Assembly: GCA_003249015.1 (NCBI GenBank)
Contig: QBLS01000007.1
Span: 139,602 to 203,601, forward strand
Reading direction: 5' to 3'
DNA: 64,000 nt
Origin: Pseudanabaena sp.
Lineage (GTDB): Bacteria; Cyanobacteriota; Cyanobacteriia; Pseudanabaenales; Pseudanabaenaceae
This document shows, piece by piece, positions 24,806 to 33,654 of this stretch; position 1 is the stretch's first letter; each line of letters begins with the position of its first letter. A program made the translations under genes and the position numbers. The notes under the pieces are model-generated. The model saw nothing but the letters and a program-made list of their open reading frames with translations, was not told the DNA's origin and searched no databases.

Positions 24806-27202
24806 CTATAGATGAATAAAAATCGTAATTTCATCGCCAATAATCTGTTCAACATCAACAAAATTACCTGCGATAACCTCACCATTAACTATCATTTGTT
24901 TGATATCACTATGATTAATCACAGTTAGTATGAGAGTCTTGCCGCGAAACCTCCGCTTTGCCGTAAAACCTGACCATGCAACAGGAATCTTAGGATTGAT
25001 ATTCATGCCTCTAAATGCAGGCTGGAAGCCGAGAATGTAATCGATACCAATACGCAACATCCACACAGCCGTACCCGTTAGCCATGAATGGCTAGCCTGT
25101 CCTTGGGTCACGTGATCGGGGCTGGTCACATATTCAGGATATACATAGGGTTCCGTTTCAAAGCGATCGCATTTCGCATCAGTTGCCTGAGAAGAATTAA
25201 TCGGCATCATGCGGCGGTAGATTTCCCACGCAAATTCGGTATCACCATTGAGAAGCGAGGCAAGTACAAACCAAGAAGAAGCATGGTTAAACACTGCACC
25301 ATTCTCTTTCTTACCTGGAACACAACGACTAATTAAGCCGACCGTATCATCTATTTCTGTAAAAGATGGATCGACAATTTTCATTCCAAAGGGTGTAGCT
25401 AAATGTTCTCGACTACTGGTCAAGCATTTATCAGCACGATCCTTAGGAGCAAGTCCTGATATCACTGCCCACGACTGAGCATTCAGAAAGATTTTGCCTT
25501 GGCGATCTCTCGATACACCAATTGGTTCGCCATTATCGCGGAAAGCGCGTAAGTACCATTCACCATCCCAGCAAATGTCATTAGTGACTTTGCGTAAATG
25601 CTCATAAAAGGTTTGGAATCGCTCAACAGCAGCGCGATCGCCTTGCTGTTCACAAATTGGCAAAGATTTATCTAGTACATAGCCCAAAAAGAAAGCGCCC
25701 CAAGTGGTTTCGCCTTTGCCCTGTGAGCCAACATGGTCAAGGGTGTCATTCCAATCGCCTGTAAAAATGCGCGGCATTCCTCTTTCGCCTGTATTAGCGA
25801 TCGCAAAATCTAGGGCTCTTACCAAATGCTCATAGACTGAGCCTTCACTATCATCATGATAGGGAACTACTTCTTCTAAGATCGAGAAGTCACCAGTCTC
25901 TTTGAGATATTCAACAATGCCAAAGGGAATCCACAGCGGTGTATCGGAATGGTTAGTGCGCTCGCCCGTATTGGTTAGCACAAAATAATTGTGTAAAGTG
26001 GAACCATCTTTAAATTGGAAGTTGAGCGCTTTAATCAATCTTTCGCGCACTCTCACAGGATCAACCATGACCACGCCGAGAATGTCTTGAAAGCGATCGC
26101 GCATTCCTGTCCCAAACAGCAATCCACCGTGATAATAGCCCGAATTTCGCGCCATATCGAAGGTGACAGCCGCTTGATACTGGTTCCAGACATTGATCAT
26201 CGCGTTAAAAGCAGGATCGGGCGTTTGTACCTGCACGCAAGATAAATGTTGATCCCATTTCTGTTTGAGTTGTGCAAATTGGCGATCGATAGCTTCTAGA
26301 ATCTTGCCCCCCTTTGCAAGGGGGGAAGGGGGGATCTCTTTCGCCGCAACTTCCAAAGTCACTGCAAAATCAATCGAACTATTTGCCGCTAGGCTAATCT
26401 TTGATTGCAAAGCCACCACAGGATCGCCAGCCGTAATCTCCGTATTCTGCATCACCCCTGTTTCCACAGCTACGGGATTTGCTTCTGATCGCCATCTACC
26501 GATGAAAGTGTCGAGACTACTATCGAAACCAGAAATTGGTAAACTTTGAGAAAAATAAACTTGATACTTCCAATCGATATTTGGTTGCTTAACTGATACG
26601 CCCTTATTCAGAACCCAATAACGTCGAGTTGCGACCAAAGCTTGCAGATCTTGATCAAAATGAATATCTGTGAAGTGCTTGTCATTTGGTTGATTGATTT
26701 GATCATTCAACGCATTCCCCATCAGCAATTCTAAAAAAGAATAAATTTCTAAATCTCGTGGCTGACCTGAGAGTTCTGTTAACTTTACGCGCCAAACTTC
26801 TGCATTCACATCATTGGGAACGAAGTAAGTAATTTCGCCGCGAATTCCATTAATCTCTGTCGTGATTTTGGTATATCCTTGACCGTGGCGACATTCGTAG
26901 AAGTCATATTTCAAGTCAATCGTAGGAGCCCAACTCAGTGACCAATACTTGCCTGTAGCGACATCCTTGACCATCACATAGCGTCCTGGACGATCCCAAG
27001 GCAGGCAGTTATAACGCATTCTGCTAATGCGGTTATCGCGTGGTGATTCTAGAAAGCTAAAGCCGCCGCCCGTATGGGAAATTAGCCCTGCATATTGGCT
27101 ATTCCACATATAGTTAAACCAAGGGCGCGGGGTGCGCGGATCTGTAATCACAAATTCTCGATAATCTTCGGTGTAATAGCCATATTGGTTTGCGATCGCC
27201 AC
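24806..27202 (-). CDS. GH94-type glycoside phosphorylase
   Basis: 798 residues. The opening YGYYTEDYREFVITDPRTPR and GGGFSFLESPRDNRISR match cellobiose/chitobiose-phosphorylase-like proteins. A beta-sandwich (about 1-280) is followed by an (alpha/alpha)6 barrel, with the catalytic-acid region RIFTGDWNDTLDHVG and the phosphate-site region GVSRDRQGKIFLNAQSW. GH94 enzymes phosphorolyse beta-linked disaccharides to sugar-1-phosphate; the exact sugar is not decidable. A short repeat-derived segment, EIPPSPLAKGGK, is inserted in frame (bases about 26288-26340). It stands alone between two palindromes. Confidence 0.85.
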   Translation of the reverse strand: MAIANQYGYYTEDYREFVITDPRTPRPWFNYMWNSQYAGLISHTGGGFSFLESPRDNRISRMRYNCLPWDRPGRYVMVKDVATGKYWSLSWAPTIDLKYDFYECRHGQGYTKITTEINGIRGEITYFVPNDVNAEVWRVKLTELSGQPRDLEIYSFLELLMGNALNDQINQPNDKHFTDIHFDQDLQALVATRRYWVLNKGVSVKQPNIDWKYQVYFSQSLPISGFDSSLDTFIGRWRSEANPVAVETGVMQNTEITAGDPVVALQSKISLAANSSIDFAVTLEVAAKEIPPSPLAKGGKILEAIDRQFAQLKQKWDQHLSCVQVQTPDPAFNAMINVWNQYQAAVTFDMARNSGYYHGGLLFGTGMRDRFQDILGVVMVDPVRVRERLIKALNFQFKDGSTLHNYFVLTNTGERTNHSDTPLWIPFGIVEYLKETGDFSILEEVVPYHDDSEGSVYEHLVRALDFAIANTGERGMPRIFTGDWNDTLDHVGSQGKGETTWGAFFLGYVLDKSLPICEQQGDRAAVERFQTFYEHLRKVTNDICWDGEWYLRAFRDNGEPIGVSRDRQGKIFLNAQSWAVISGLAPKDRADKCLTSSREHLATPFGMKIVDPSFTEIDDTVGLISRCVPGKKENGAVFNHASSWFVLASLLNGDTEFAWEIYRRMMPINSSQATDAKCDRFETEPYVYPEYVTSPDHVTQGQASHSWLTGTAVWMLRIGIDYILGFQPAFRGMNINPKIPVAWSGFTAKRRFRGKTLILTVINHSDIKQMIVNGEVIAGNFVDVEQIIGDEITIFIHL
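26295..26336. repeat. Cyanobacterial CCCCCCTTTGCAAGGGGGG repeat inside a coding region
   Basis: The inverted arms CCCCCCTTTGC and GCAAGGGGGG, then a second GGGGGGA, lie inside the GH94 gene. Translated, the segment reads PPSPLAKGG, a peptide that recurs in cyanobacterial proteins where this intergenic repeat has entered a gene in frame. Confidence 0.7.
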
Positions 27203-27264
27203 GATAAAAAATGTTCCTATAGTTGATGGTTATCAATTATTGAACCATAGACTGCCTTAAAACC

Positions 27265-27306
27265 AAAAAGCGAGTGGCGCTGCTTCGTACCGCCACTCGC
27301 TTTTTT
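27265..27306. repeat. GC-core palindrome between the GH94 and Uma2 genes
   Basis: AAAAAGCGAGTGGCG pairs with CGCCACTCGCTTTTT around CTGCTTCGTAC. The T run suits termination of a plus-strand transcript, but the A run on the other side gives the Uma2 gene (minus) the same signal. Confidence 0.7.
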
Positions 27307-27324
27307 ACACATGGAGATAGCCTC

Positions 27325-27921
27325 TCAACTCTGTTGAGCAATCTCAGTATCATTTGTCATTACTAGTCCTCGATAAATTTGGGCGATCGCAAAGGTGAGA
27401 TTGATGCTCTTTAGCTCGATCATGTCTCCTTCTTTGTAATTGATAATTATCCATTCGCCATTTTCTTTTTTATGATAGAGGTCTATCTCAATGCTAGTGG
27501 AACTAACTAATAAGTAGTCCTGTAATACAGGATTATTGGCATATAGTCGAAATTTTCCACCGCGATCATAAGCTTCGGTACTAGGCGATAAGACTTCAAC
27601 GATTAGGGATGGATAGGTTATGTATTGAGTGCTGGTTTTGTCGCGATCGTCGCAGGTGACGCTGATATCGGGGTAAGTGTAATTTTCGGCGTTGACCATC
27701 TTAATCCGCAGGTCTGAGTTGCCGATGATGCAATTGCCAGTACCTAAGTGAGCATCAAACATAGTAATAAAGCGAATGGCAATCCTTGCATGATTAACGC
27801 TACCCCCACTCATGGCATAGACTTGACCTTCAATATACTCATGCTTGTGCAGTTGCTTTTCTTCCCAAGCAAAGTATTCTTTGGGAGTGAGTTGAGGGGA
27901 ATTTTCTTTAGCCGCAATCAT
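27325..27921 (-). CDS. Uma2-family (PD-(D/E)XK-like) protein
   Basis: 198 residues, the short subtype. Landmarks are LTPKEYFAWEEKQLHKHEY, IEGQVYAMSGGSVNHARI, NYTYPDISVTC, LIVEVLSPSTEAYDRGGKF and YLLVSSTSIEIDLYHK. It is a different subfamily from the Uma2 protein at 16636-17286. Function is not established; the restriction-endonuclease-like core suggests a nuclease. It is transcribed away from uvrC. Confidence 0.88.
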   Translation of the reverse strand: MIAAKENSPQLTPKEYFAWEEKQLHKHEYIEGQVYAMSGGSVNHARIAIRFITMFDAHLGTGNCIIGNSDLRIKMVNAENYTYPDISVTCDDRDKTSTQYITYPSLIVEVLSPSTEAYDRGGKFRLYANNPVLQDYLLVSSTSIEIDLYHKKENGEWIIINYKEGDMIELKSINLTFAIAQIYRGLVMTNDTEIAQQS

Positions 27922-28191
27922 ATTTTTCTATGGATGGGGGGATTTCTACTATTTGGCGTTGCAGAGGTGAGTATGAACCAAAGATTTGCTAAAAGCTAAG
28001 CATAAGATCCAGCAAAAGCTCTAATTTTTGGGATTTATACATCTCATACTTAAACCTGTAATGCTCAAAATTTTTAGGCTCTAATGTAATTATGGTGAGT
28101 TATTTACAACATGATTTTAAACGAGATCTGAGAAGTTAGCCCCACATAATTTTTGCCTGCCGACCTGTATCAGTCTGATATCATTATATTT

Positions 28192-30078
28192 ATGACTGAG
28201 CCTCTACTACAAAATCCTGAAAAATTACAAGCAAGATTGAAAGAGATCCCCCTAGAAGCGGGAGTCTATTTCATGCGCGATCGCCTTGACGGAGTGATTT
28301 ATATTGGCAAATCGAAGGCTTTGCGAAATCGGGTGCGATCTTACTTCCGTAGTAGTCAGGACTTGTCGCCACGCATCGCGATGATGGTGCAGTTGGTGCA
28401 TGAGATTGAGTTTATTGTTACTGATTCGGAAGCGGAAGCACTTGCCCTAGAAGCCAACTTAATCAAGCAATATCAGCCTTACTATAACGTTCTCCTTAAA
28501 GATGACAAGAAATATCCTTACGTCTGCATCACATGGTCAGAGGACTATCCGCGCATTTTTATCACCCGTAAGCGGCGCATGGGTGGCACAAAAGACAAAT
28601 ATTATGGGCCTTATGTTGATGTTTTTAACCTCAAACGCACGTTAGGAATTATCAAACGCGCTTTTCCATTGCGGCAGCGTCCGATTCCCATTTTCAGAGA
28701 TCGTCCTTGCCTGAATTACGATATGGGCTTATGCCCTGGTGTATGCCAACAAAAGATTTCCCCCCAAGAATATCGACAAACAATGCTCAAAGTGGCGATG
28801 ATCTTTCAAGGTCGCTCTAGTGAGTTAGTGGAAACTTTTACCGAGAAGATGGAAGCGGCGGCGGAAAATCTAGAGTTTGAGAAGGCGGCAGATCTGCGCG
28901 ATCGCATTCAGGTATTACAAAATCTTGGCGCAAATCAAAAGGTGTCGCTACCTGATGATACGGTCTCACGGGATGCGATCGCCCTTGCCTATGATGAGCA
29001 GCATACTTGCATTCAGCTATTCCAAATCAGGGCAGGGCGCTTGGTCGGGAGACTTGCCTTTGTGGCTGATAGTCAGAGCGATAGTCCCGAAGGAATCTTG
29101 CAAAGGACTCTGGAGGCGCATTATCAAAACTGCGATCCTGTGGAAATTCCCAATGAAATCCATACACAATTAGAATTACCTGAAATTGAGATTTTGCAAG
29201 CATGGCTCAGCGATCGCAAGGGACGTAAAGTCGCGATCGCGACACCACAGCGACAACTCAAAGCAGAACTCATTGAAATGGTTGAGCGCAACGCTCAGTA
29301 TGAGTTAGCGCGAATTCAAAAACAAAGCGATCGTAATTTGCAAGGATTGGAAGATCTCGCCGAAATTCTCAATCTCGATAGTCTTCCCCATCGTATTGAG
29401 GGCTATGATATTTCTCACATTCAGGGTTCTGATGCCGTTGCTAGTCAAGTTGTGTTTATCGATGGCATTCCCGCTAAGCAACATTACCGCCATTACAAAA
29501 TCCGTAATCCTGATATTCAAACTGGTCATTCCGATGACTTCGCTAGTTTAGCGGAAGTAATTGCGCGAAGATTCCGCAAGTATTCGGCATTTGAAGGCTC
29601 TTCCAATAGAACAGAGAACATTAACGGTGATGATTTTCCTGATTTGGTGATGATTGATGGCGGTAAGGGGCAGTTATCATCGGTGATGAAAATCATTGAT
29701 AAATTAGGACTACGCGATCGCTTGACGGTGATTAGCTTAGCCAAAAAACGCGAGGAGATCTTTTTGCCAGAGCAATCGGAGCCATTGATTGGCGGCGATC
29801 CTGAGCGGGCAGGAGTACAAGTATTGCGGCGCTTGCGTGATGAAGCGCACCGTTTCGCGATTACTTTCCATCGCAAAAAACGTAGTCAAAGAATGCAGCG
29901 ATCGCACCTCGATCAAATCAATGGTTTGGGTCATCATCGCCAAAAGATTCTCTTAGATAAGTTCCATTCTGTCGACTATATTCGCCAAGCAAGTGTGGAA
30001 CAAATCGCCGAAACTGATGGTATTGGCAAAAAATTAGCTCAACATATTTACAATCACTTCCATCCTCAAAATGATTGA
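28192..30078 (+). CDS. uvrC: Excinuclease ABC subunit C
   Basis: 628 residues from ATG 28192 (M-T-E-P-L-L); an upstream TTG at 28153 would add 13 unlikely residues. The GIY-YIG nuclease lies at about 15-100 ([26 protein letters not shown]), the Cys-rich stretch is [15 protein letters not shown], the UVR domain has [16 protein letters not shown], the RNase H-like nuclease covers [15 protein letters not shown] and MIDGGKGQL, and a C-terminal HhH pair ends [17 protein letters not shown]. It makes both incisions in nucleotide-excision repair. Its last 121 bases recur at 34302-34422, on the far side of the integron, so the present 3' end may have come from another uvrC allele. Confidence 0.96.
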   Translation: MTEPLLQNPEKLQARLKEIPLEAGVYFMRDRLDGVIYIGKSKALRNRVRSYFRSSQDLSPRIAMMVQLVHEIEFIVTDSEAEALALEANLIKQYQPYYNVLLKDDKKYPYVCITWSEDYPRIFITRKRRMGGTKDKYYGPYVDVFNLKRTLGIIKRAFPLRQRPIPIFRDRPCLNYDMGLCPGVCQQKISPQEYRQTMLKVAMIFQGRSSELVETFTEKMEAAAENLEFEKAADLRDRIQVLQNLGANQKVSLPDDTVSRDAIALAYDEQHTCIQLFQIRAGRLVGRLAFVADSQSDSPEGILQRTLEAHYQNCDPVEIPNEIHTQLELPEIEILQAWLSDRKGRKVAIATPQRQLKAELIEMVERNAQYELARIQKQSDRNLQGLEDLAEILNLDSLPHRIEGYDISHIQGSDAVASQVVFIDGIPAKQHYRHYKIRNPDIQTGHSDDFASLAEVIARRFRKYSAFEGSSNRTENINGDDFPDLVMIDGGKGQLSSVMKIIDKLGLRDRLTVISLAKKREEIFLPEQSEPLIGGDPERAGVQVLRRLRDEAHRFAITFHRKKRSQRMQRSHLDQINGLGHHRQKILLDKFHSVDYIRQASVEQIAETDGIGKKLAQHIYNHFHPQND

Positions 30079-30079
30079 T
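29959..30079 (+). repeat. Left direct repeat (uvrC 3' end)
   Basis: 121 bases from AAGTTCCATTCTGTCGA to CAAAATGATTGAT, matching 34302-34422 with about 10 mismatches and no gaps by manual alignment (about 92% identity). This copy completes the intact uvrC gene. Confidence 0.9.
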
Positions 30080-30089
30080 TAAGGTTAGA

Positions 30090-31061
30090 TCAGTGATCGA
30101 GTGGACTGATTACACCCTTTCCACCCCGATTCAGTACATGGGTATAAATCATGGTCGTTTTCACATCTTTATGTCCTAGCAACTCTTGTACCGTGCGAAT
30201 ATCGTAGCCATTTTGTAGTAGATGCGTAGCAAAGCTATGGCGAAAGGTATGACATCCCACTCGTTTGTCGATCTTGGCTGACCTTACTGCTTGTTTTAGA
30301 GTTTTTTGCATTCCACTTTCGTGAAGATGATAGCGACACATTAATTCACTACGGGGAGCTTTAGCGATCGTGCTTGAAGGAAAGGTATATTGCCAAATCC
30401 ATTCTTTAGCAGCATTGGGATATTTCTTGCCCAAAGCAAAGGGTAAATGCGCTTCACCATAGCCTCTGGCTAGATCCTGCTGATGAATCCGTTTAACAAT
30501 CTGTAAATGTTCTTGAAGTTGATCTACAACATTGCGAGGTAGCATCGTGACTCGGCTTTCCATACCTTTGCTATCACGAACCATAATTTGCTGTTGAGTA
30601 AAGTCCAGATCTTTCACGCGCAATTGTAGAGCTTCATTTAACCGTAATCCCGAACCATAGAGCAACTTGGCAATAATTTGATAAACACCCGTAAGGTTAT
30701 TTAAGATTTCTAAGGTTTCGGCAACAGTCAAAACCGTAGGTAAGTTACGAGGACGCTTTGCTCTCACTGCATCAAGATTCAGCCCTAACTCTAGTTCTAA
30801 GACTTCTCGATACAAGAACAAAATAGCGCTCAAAGCCTGATTTTGCGTTGATGCCGCCACGTTTTCATTGACTGCTAAGTGGGTTAAAAAAGAATTAACT
30901 TCATCGCCACCCATTTCACTGGGATGGCGCTTGTTGTGAAACAAGATAAATCTTCTGATCCATTGCACATAGGTTTCTTCGGTGCGGTAAGAGTAATGCT
31001 TAACCCGTATGCGATCTCTTACCCGATCCAAAAGTTTTCGAGGCGGTGGCTCAGTTTGCAT
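30090..31061 (-). CDS. intI: Integron integrase IntI
   Basis: 323 residues, typical IntI length. The tyrosine-recombinase catalytic set is visible: Arg in [13 protein letters not shown], HxxR in [13 protein letters not shown], His in LLGHKDV, and Tyr in TTMIYTHV. The IntI-specific insert between patches II and III is present ([18 protein letters not shown]), and the end VISPLDH matches the IntI GVxSPLD tail; XerC/D lack both. It recombines attI with attC and attC with attC. It is transcribed divergently from the cassettes, and its stop lies 12 bases from the uvrC stop. It appears intact. Cyanobacterial examples are uncommon to my knowledge. Confidence 0.95.
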   Translation of the reverse strand: MQTEPPPRKLLDRVRDRIRVKHYSYRTEETYVQWIRRFILFHNKRHPSEMGGDEVNSFLTHLAVNENVAASTQNQALSAILFLYREVLELELGLNLDAVRAKRPRNLPTVLTVAETLEILNNLTGVYQIIAKLLYGSGLRLNEALQLRVKDLDFTQQQIMVRDSKGMESRVTMLPRNVVDQLQEHLQIVKRIHQQDLARGYGEAHLPFALGKKYPNAAKEWIWQYTFPSSTIAKAPRSELMCRYHLHESGMQKTLKQAVRSAKIDKRVGCHTFRHSFATHLLQNGYDIRTVQELLGHKDVKTTMIYTHVLNRGGKGVISPLDH

Positions 31062-31199
31062 AGTAAATGAAGCAGTAACTGATCTAAATAATACACGACC
31101 TTATCGGGCTAACATCCTAAACAGGCGATTAGGTAGAATTTTTCTGTATAACGTCCCGTATAGGTTGATTAGCCAGAATTTTTCCGTATAACATTCTAC

Positions 31200-31245
31200 A
31201 TAGGGGATATAGGCTGAAACTTGACTTTCAGCCTATATTCCCTAT
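31200..31245. repeat. 20-bp-arm inverted repeat inside attI
   Basis: ATAGGGGATATAGGCTGAAA (31200-31219) pairs with 31226-31245 with one mismatch; the loop is CTTGAC. It lies between the second and third attI repeats and overlaps the candidate cassette promoter. It could be an operator, a hairpin in the leader, or an integrase site. Confidence 0.8.
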
Positions 31246-31248
31246 AGT
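31221..31248 (+). promoter_or_regulatory. Candidate cassette promoter (Pc)
   Basis: TTGACT (31221-31226), a 16-bp spacer and TATAGT (31243-31248) form a good sigma-70-type promoter pointing into the cassettes, about 35 bases ahead of the attI crossover. The -35 begins in the loop of the inverted repeat. Confidence 0.6.
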
Positions 31249-31370
31249 CAGATTAGACAGAAATTTTCCGTTTAATACATAGTTGGGCAGCTTTACGTTA
31301 GCTATGAGGACAGCAGCCTGAAACTGATCTATGAAACAATAACAATAGCTGTCAACGAAGCAGAATTTAG

Positions 31371-32237
31371 ATGATGACTGCACCTCCTAATCAATTTGAC
31401 GCAATTAGTCCAACCGCAATGCTTGTGACTTATGCAAGGCAGTTCAGTGATATTCCATTTACAACCGAACTGGCTCAATTGATCAATATTCCAGAAGTGT
31501 TTGAGCAATTTGCGATTGAACGTCAAGAAGATATTCTTCTGCTAGCGGCTTTGTTTGAAGCCCGCTACAAAGCCGTTGACTGGGCGATCGCTCAATCCGA
31601 AAGTAAACAAATAGTTGAGTTAGCATCAGGTTTTCTTCCACGTGGGATGGTGATGTCGCAGAATTCAGACATGACTTTTGTTGAGAGTGATTTGCCTGCC
31701 ATGATTCAACTCAAACAACGGTTAGTTGCTCAAATTATTGGAGAGCCTTCTAATCTATACTTTAAGGCGATTAATGCAGCCAGTCAGCCGAGCCAGTTAC
31801 CCGTAGGTACGGATTATCTTCGAGAAAGTGAGCCAATCACTCTTCTATGCGAGGGGTTGTTACAGTATCTCACCATGTCAGAGAAGAGGCAGCTTTTTGC
31901 GAATATTCGAGAGATGCTCAAGCACTATGGAGGAGTTTGGATTACGCCCGATCTTGCAACGAAGCAAAGCCAATTGCAAATCGAGGAACACAGCACACCA
32001 TCACAACGGTTGCATCAGTCTATTATCAACACAACAGGTAGATCTTTAGTAGACAACAGTTTTAATGACAGAGCAGAGATTAAACAGTTTATTTCTGAAC
32101 AAGGATTCGAGGTTGAGGAATGCAGCTTACTTGATGTAGTGGATCGGTTGACTTGTTTAGAGATCCTGGGGGGTGATTCTGAAAACTTTGATTCTGTACT
32201 TGGAACAAGATATGTTTCTATGCTCACTTTAAAATAA
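31371..32237 (+). CDS. Cassette 1: class I SAM-dependent methyltransferase (LCM-like)
   Basis: 288 residues. It resembles the leucine-carboxyl-methyltransferase-like family of small-molecule O-methyltransferases: the N-terminal ISPTAMLVTYARQFSDIPF, motif I IVELASGFLPRGMVMS, an acidic strand-2 end FVESDLPAMIQLK, and motif IV ITLLCEGLLQYLT. Substrate is unknown. It is the only gene of cassette 1 (31283-32354). The start ATGATG at 31371 lies 88 bases after the crossover; expression probably comes from the attI-borne promoter. Its attC begins 38 bases after the stop. Confidence 0.85.
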   Translation: MMTAPPNQFDAISPTAMLVTYARQFSDIPFTTELAQLINIPEVFEQFAIERQEDILLLAALFEARYKAVDWAIAQSESKQIVELASGFLPRGMVMSQNSDMTFVESDLPAMIQLKQRLVAQIIGEPSNLYFKAINAASQPSQLPVGTDYLRESEPITLLCEGLLQYLTMSEKRQLFANIREMLKHYGGVWITPDLATKQSQLQIEEHSTPSQRLHQSIINTTGRSLVDNSFNDRAEIKQFISEQGFEVEECSLLDVVDRLTCLEILGGDSENFDSVLGTRYVSMLTLK

Positions 32238-32274
32238 TGTCTGATAGAGAGATAAAACCATCAAGTATCCAGCC

Positions 32275-32360
32275 GCCCAACACTTCGCTGGAGCGGACAG
32301 TTGAGAAATCTTGGTGCTGAGTTTGAGGATGCCTGCTGCCGCTCAGCTTTGCCGTTAGAC
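32275..32360 (+). other. attC site 1
   Basis: R'' GCCCAAC (32275-32281), L'' GCTGGAGCGG (32287-32296), L' CCGCTCAGC (32339-32347) and R' GTTAGAC (32354-32360). L'' carries one unpaired G relative to L', the extrahelical base that sets strand choice. Length is 86 bases. Crossover is between 32354 and 32355. Confidence 0.9.
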
Positions 32361-32395
32361 AGACAGTTCAACATCTAGCGGAGAGGTCACCATAA

Positions 32396-32890
32396 GTGCG
32401 AGACTTAGAAGAGGACAAAAAAAATTTTCCTTTGTGGTTCAAAATTTTAGTCAGTTTCTGGGCTATTGGCTTATTGGCAGCGAACATTTTACCCAGCTTT
32501 TTGAATTCACCTAACAAATCTAGAAACGCACGAGCAAAGGAGAATGTAGGCGTAGTGATTAATAGGCAGTTTGAGAACTACTACAAAACGGAGAGGTTCA
32601 TTTCACCCGATGAGTTTAGATTCATAGGAGAGGATAGTTCCAACAGACATGAATATCAGATGTCGTTCAAAGGCGATGATATCTTCATTGTGACAGCAGC
32701 CGCCAAAGATGATGGTTTGTATAGTTTTACTGGTATCGTTTTTGTAAGCCGAGGTGTTGGTACATATGGTGTTTCTAAAGGAGTTTGTGTAACAACATTA
32801 CCAGCTAGGACACCACCGCAGGTTGACCTCAAAAGGCACTCTTACTCCAGCGCCGATATGTGTCCTGTTGGTTCTGAACTTCTAAAATGA
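32396..32890 (+). CDS. Cassette 2, gene 1: type IV pilin-like (G/H family) protein
   Basis: 164 residues from GTG 32396. After a charged 14-residue leader comes one hydrophobic helix (LWFKILVSFWAIGLLAANIL). The extracytoplasmic part has RNARAKENVGVVINRQFENYY and FRFIGEDSSNRHEYQM, which recall the cyanobacterial type IV pilin-like G/H family, in which short repeats of Ala/Asn precede a Tyr-rich start. Two late cysteines (GVCVTTL, DMCPVG) could form a disulphide. Assignment to that family is tentative; a single-pass anchored exoprotein is firm. It begins 41 bases after the cassette boundary. Confidence 0.65.
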   Translation: MRDLEEDKKNFPLWFKILVSFWAIGLLAANILPSFLNSPNKSRNARAKENVGVVINRQFENYYKTERFISPDEFRFIGEDSSNRHEYQMSFKGDDIFIVTAAAKDDGLYSFTGIVFVSRGVGTYGVSKGVCVTTLPARTPPQVDLKRHSYSSADMCPVGSELLK

Positions 32891-33007
32891 TAGTGCGATC
32901 GCCAATAATGGAGCCATATTTTTGTTTTAAAGGAAGCAATCTATACAGAATGTTTTCTGATCAGTTATAATGCCAAATAAGGAAGCTATCAAGGATAATT
33001 TACAATC

Positions 33008-33280
33008 ATGGCAGTGCGTCAACCCCGATATAGCAAAGAAGAATTTGCCCAACGTGGCGATTTAATTTATCAAACTCAAATACGTCCACAAGTCGAATTG
33101 GGTAATAAGGGCAAAATTGTAGCAATTGACCTTGAGACTGGAGACTTTGAGGTTGATGCGCGTGAAATAGCTGCTTGCAATAGGCTCGAAGCTCGTCACC
33201 CAGATGCTCAAATCTGGATTGTTCGAGTTGGTTCTCGCCACGTTCGCCGATTTGGTGGACGTACAAAGAGAGCCTTATGA
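33008..33280 (+). CDS. Cassette 2, gene 2: small cyanobacterial protein, partner of the downstream protease
   Basis: 90 residues, soluble. The sequence is arranged as a helix (RYSKEEFAQRGDLIYQTQI) followed by beta strands (GKIVAIDLETGDFEVD) and a basic tail (RVGSRHVRRFGGRTKR). I recognise this as a recurrent cyanobacterial small protein often encoded just before a retropepsin-like gene, but it has no assigned function. Its TGA overlaps the next ATG (ATGA, 33277-33280), so the pair is translationally coupled. An antitoxin-like role is speculation. Confidence 0.65.
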   Translation: MAVRQPRYSKEEFAQRGDLIYQTQIRPQVELGNKGKIVAIDLETGDFEVDAREIAACNRLEARHPDAQIWIVRVGSRHVRRFGGRTKRAL

Positions 33281-33654
33281 TCACTGGTATTGTTAATGCA
33301 GATTTTGAGGCAATTATCTCACTTTCGATATGTGACTCTGAAGGAAAGATTTACACACAAGATGCGATCGTTGATACAGGTTTTAATGGTTGGCTTTCAT
33401 TGCCACCAGATCTGATTGATCGGCTAAATCTGAAATGGAAAAGACGAGGACGCGCTATTCTTGGAGATGGTAGCGAATGCGTTTTTAATGTCTATGAAGC
33501 AGTTGTAATTTGGGATGGAGATTATCTGGCAATACCAATTGATGAAGCTGATTCAGAACCTCTTGTTGGAATGTCATTGATGGAGGGCTATCAACTCACA
33601 GTTCAAGTATTTGAAGAAGGCAGCGTAGAAATCCGTAAAGTAAGTGCAGTCTAA
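33277..33654 (+). CDS. Cassette 2, gene 3: clan AA (retropepsin-like) aspartic protease
   Basis: 125 residues, about one protease half-barrel. The active-site motif is AIVDTGFNGWLSLP (DTG), and the second family motif is LVGMSLMEGYQLTVQV. Single-domain clan AA proteases act as dimers. Cyanobacterial copies usually come with the small upstream partner found here. Substrate is unknown. Its TAA stop is built into the R'' box (GTCTAAC) of the cassette's attC, so the gene ends exactly at the recombination site, a common cassette arrangement. Confidence 0.8.
   Translation: MITGIVNADFEAIISLSICDSEGKIYTQDAIVDTGFNGWLSLPPDLIDRLNLKWKRRGRAILGDGSECVFNVYEAVVIWDGDYLAIPIDEADSEPLVGMSLMEGYQLTVQVFEEGSVEIRKVSAV

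Larger units (their letters stand above)
31127..31288 (+). other. attI recombination site with three 38-bp repeats
   Basis: Three copies start with GATTAG at 31127, 31167 and 31251 and share GATTAGNNAGAATTTTTCYGTA. The third ends in the crossover heptamer GTTGGGC (31282-31288), a perfect GTTRRRY. A partial fourth copy may end near 31125 (AACATCCTAAACAGG against AACATTCTACATAGG). The crossover is between G31282 and T31283; it is confirmed because the first cassette's attC R'' box is GCCCAAC. The repeats are probably IntI binding sites, by analogy with DR1/DR2 of attI1. Confidence 0.82.

Noticed and set aside
30090..31061. Calling the recombinase a XerC/XerD-type phage integrase
   Set aside because: The IntI-specific insert and the VISPLDH tail, together with attI and attC sites in correct places, make IntI the right call.
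32890..33007. Possible degenerate attC between the pilin-like gene and the small-protein gene
   Set aside because: GTTATAA occurs at about 32964 but there is no RYYYAAC partner or L'/L'' pairing. The segment reads as a promoter-containing spacer (TATAAT at 32966).
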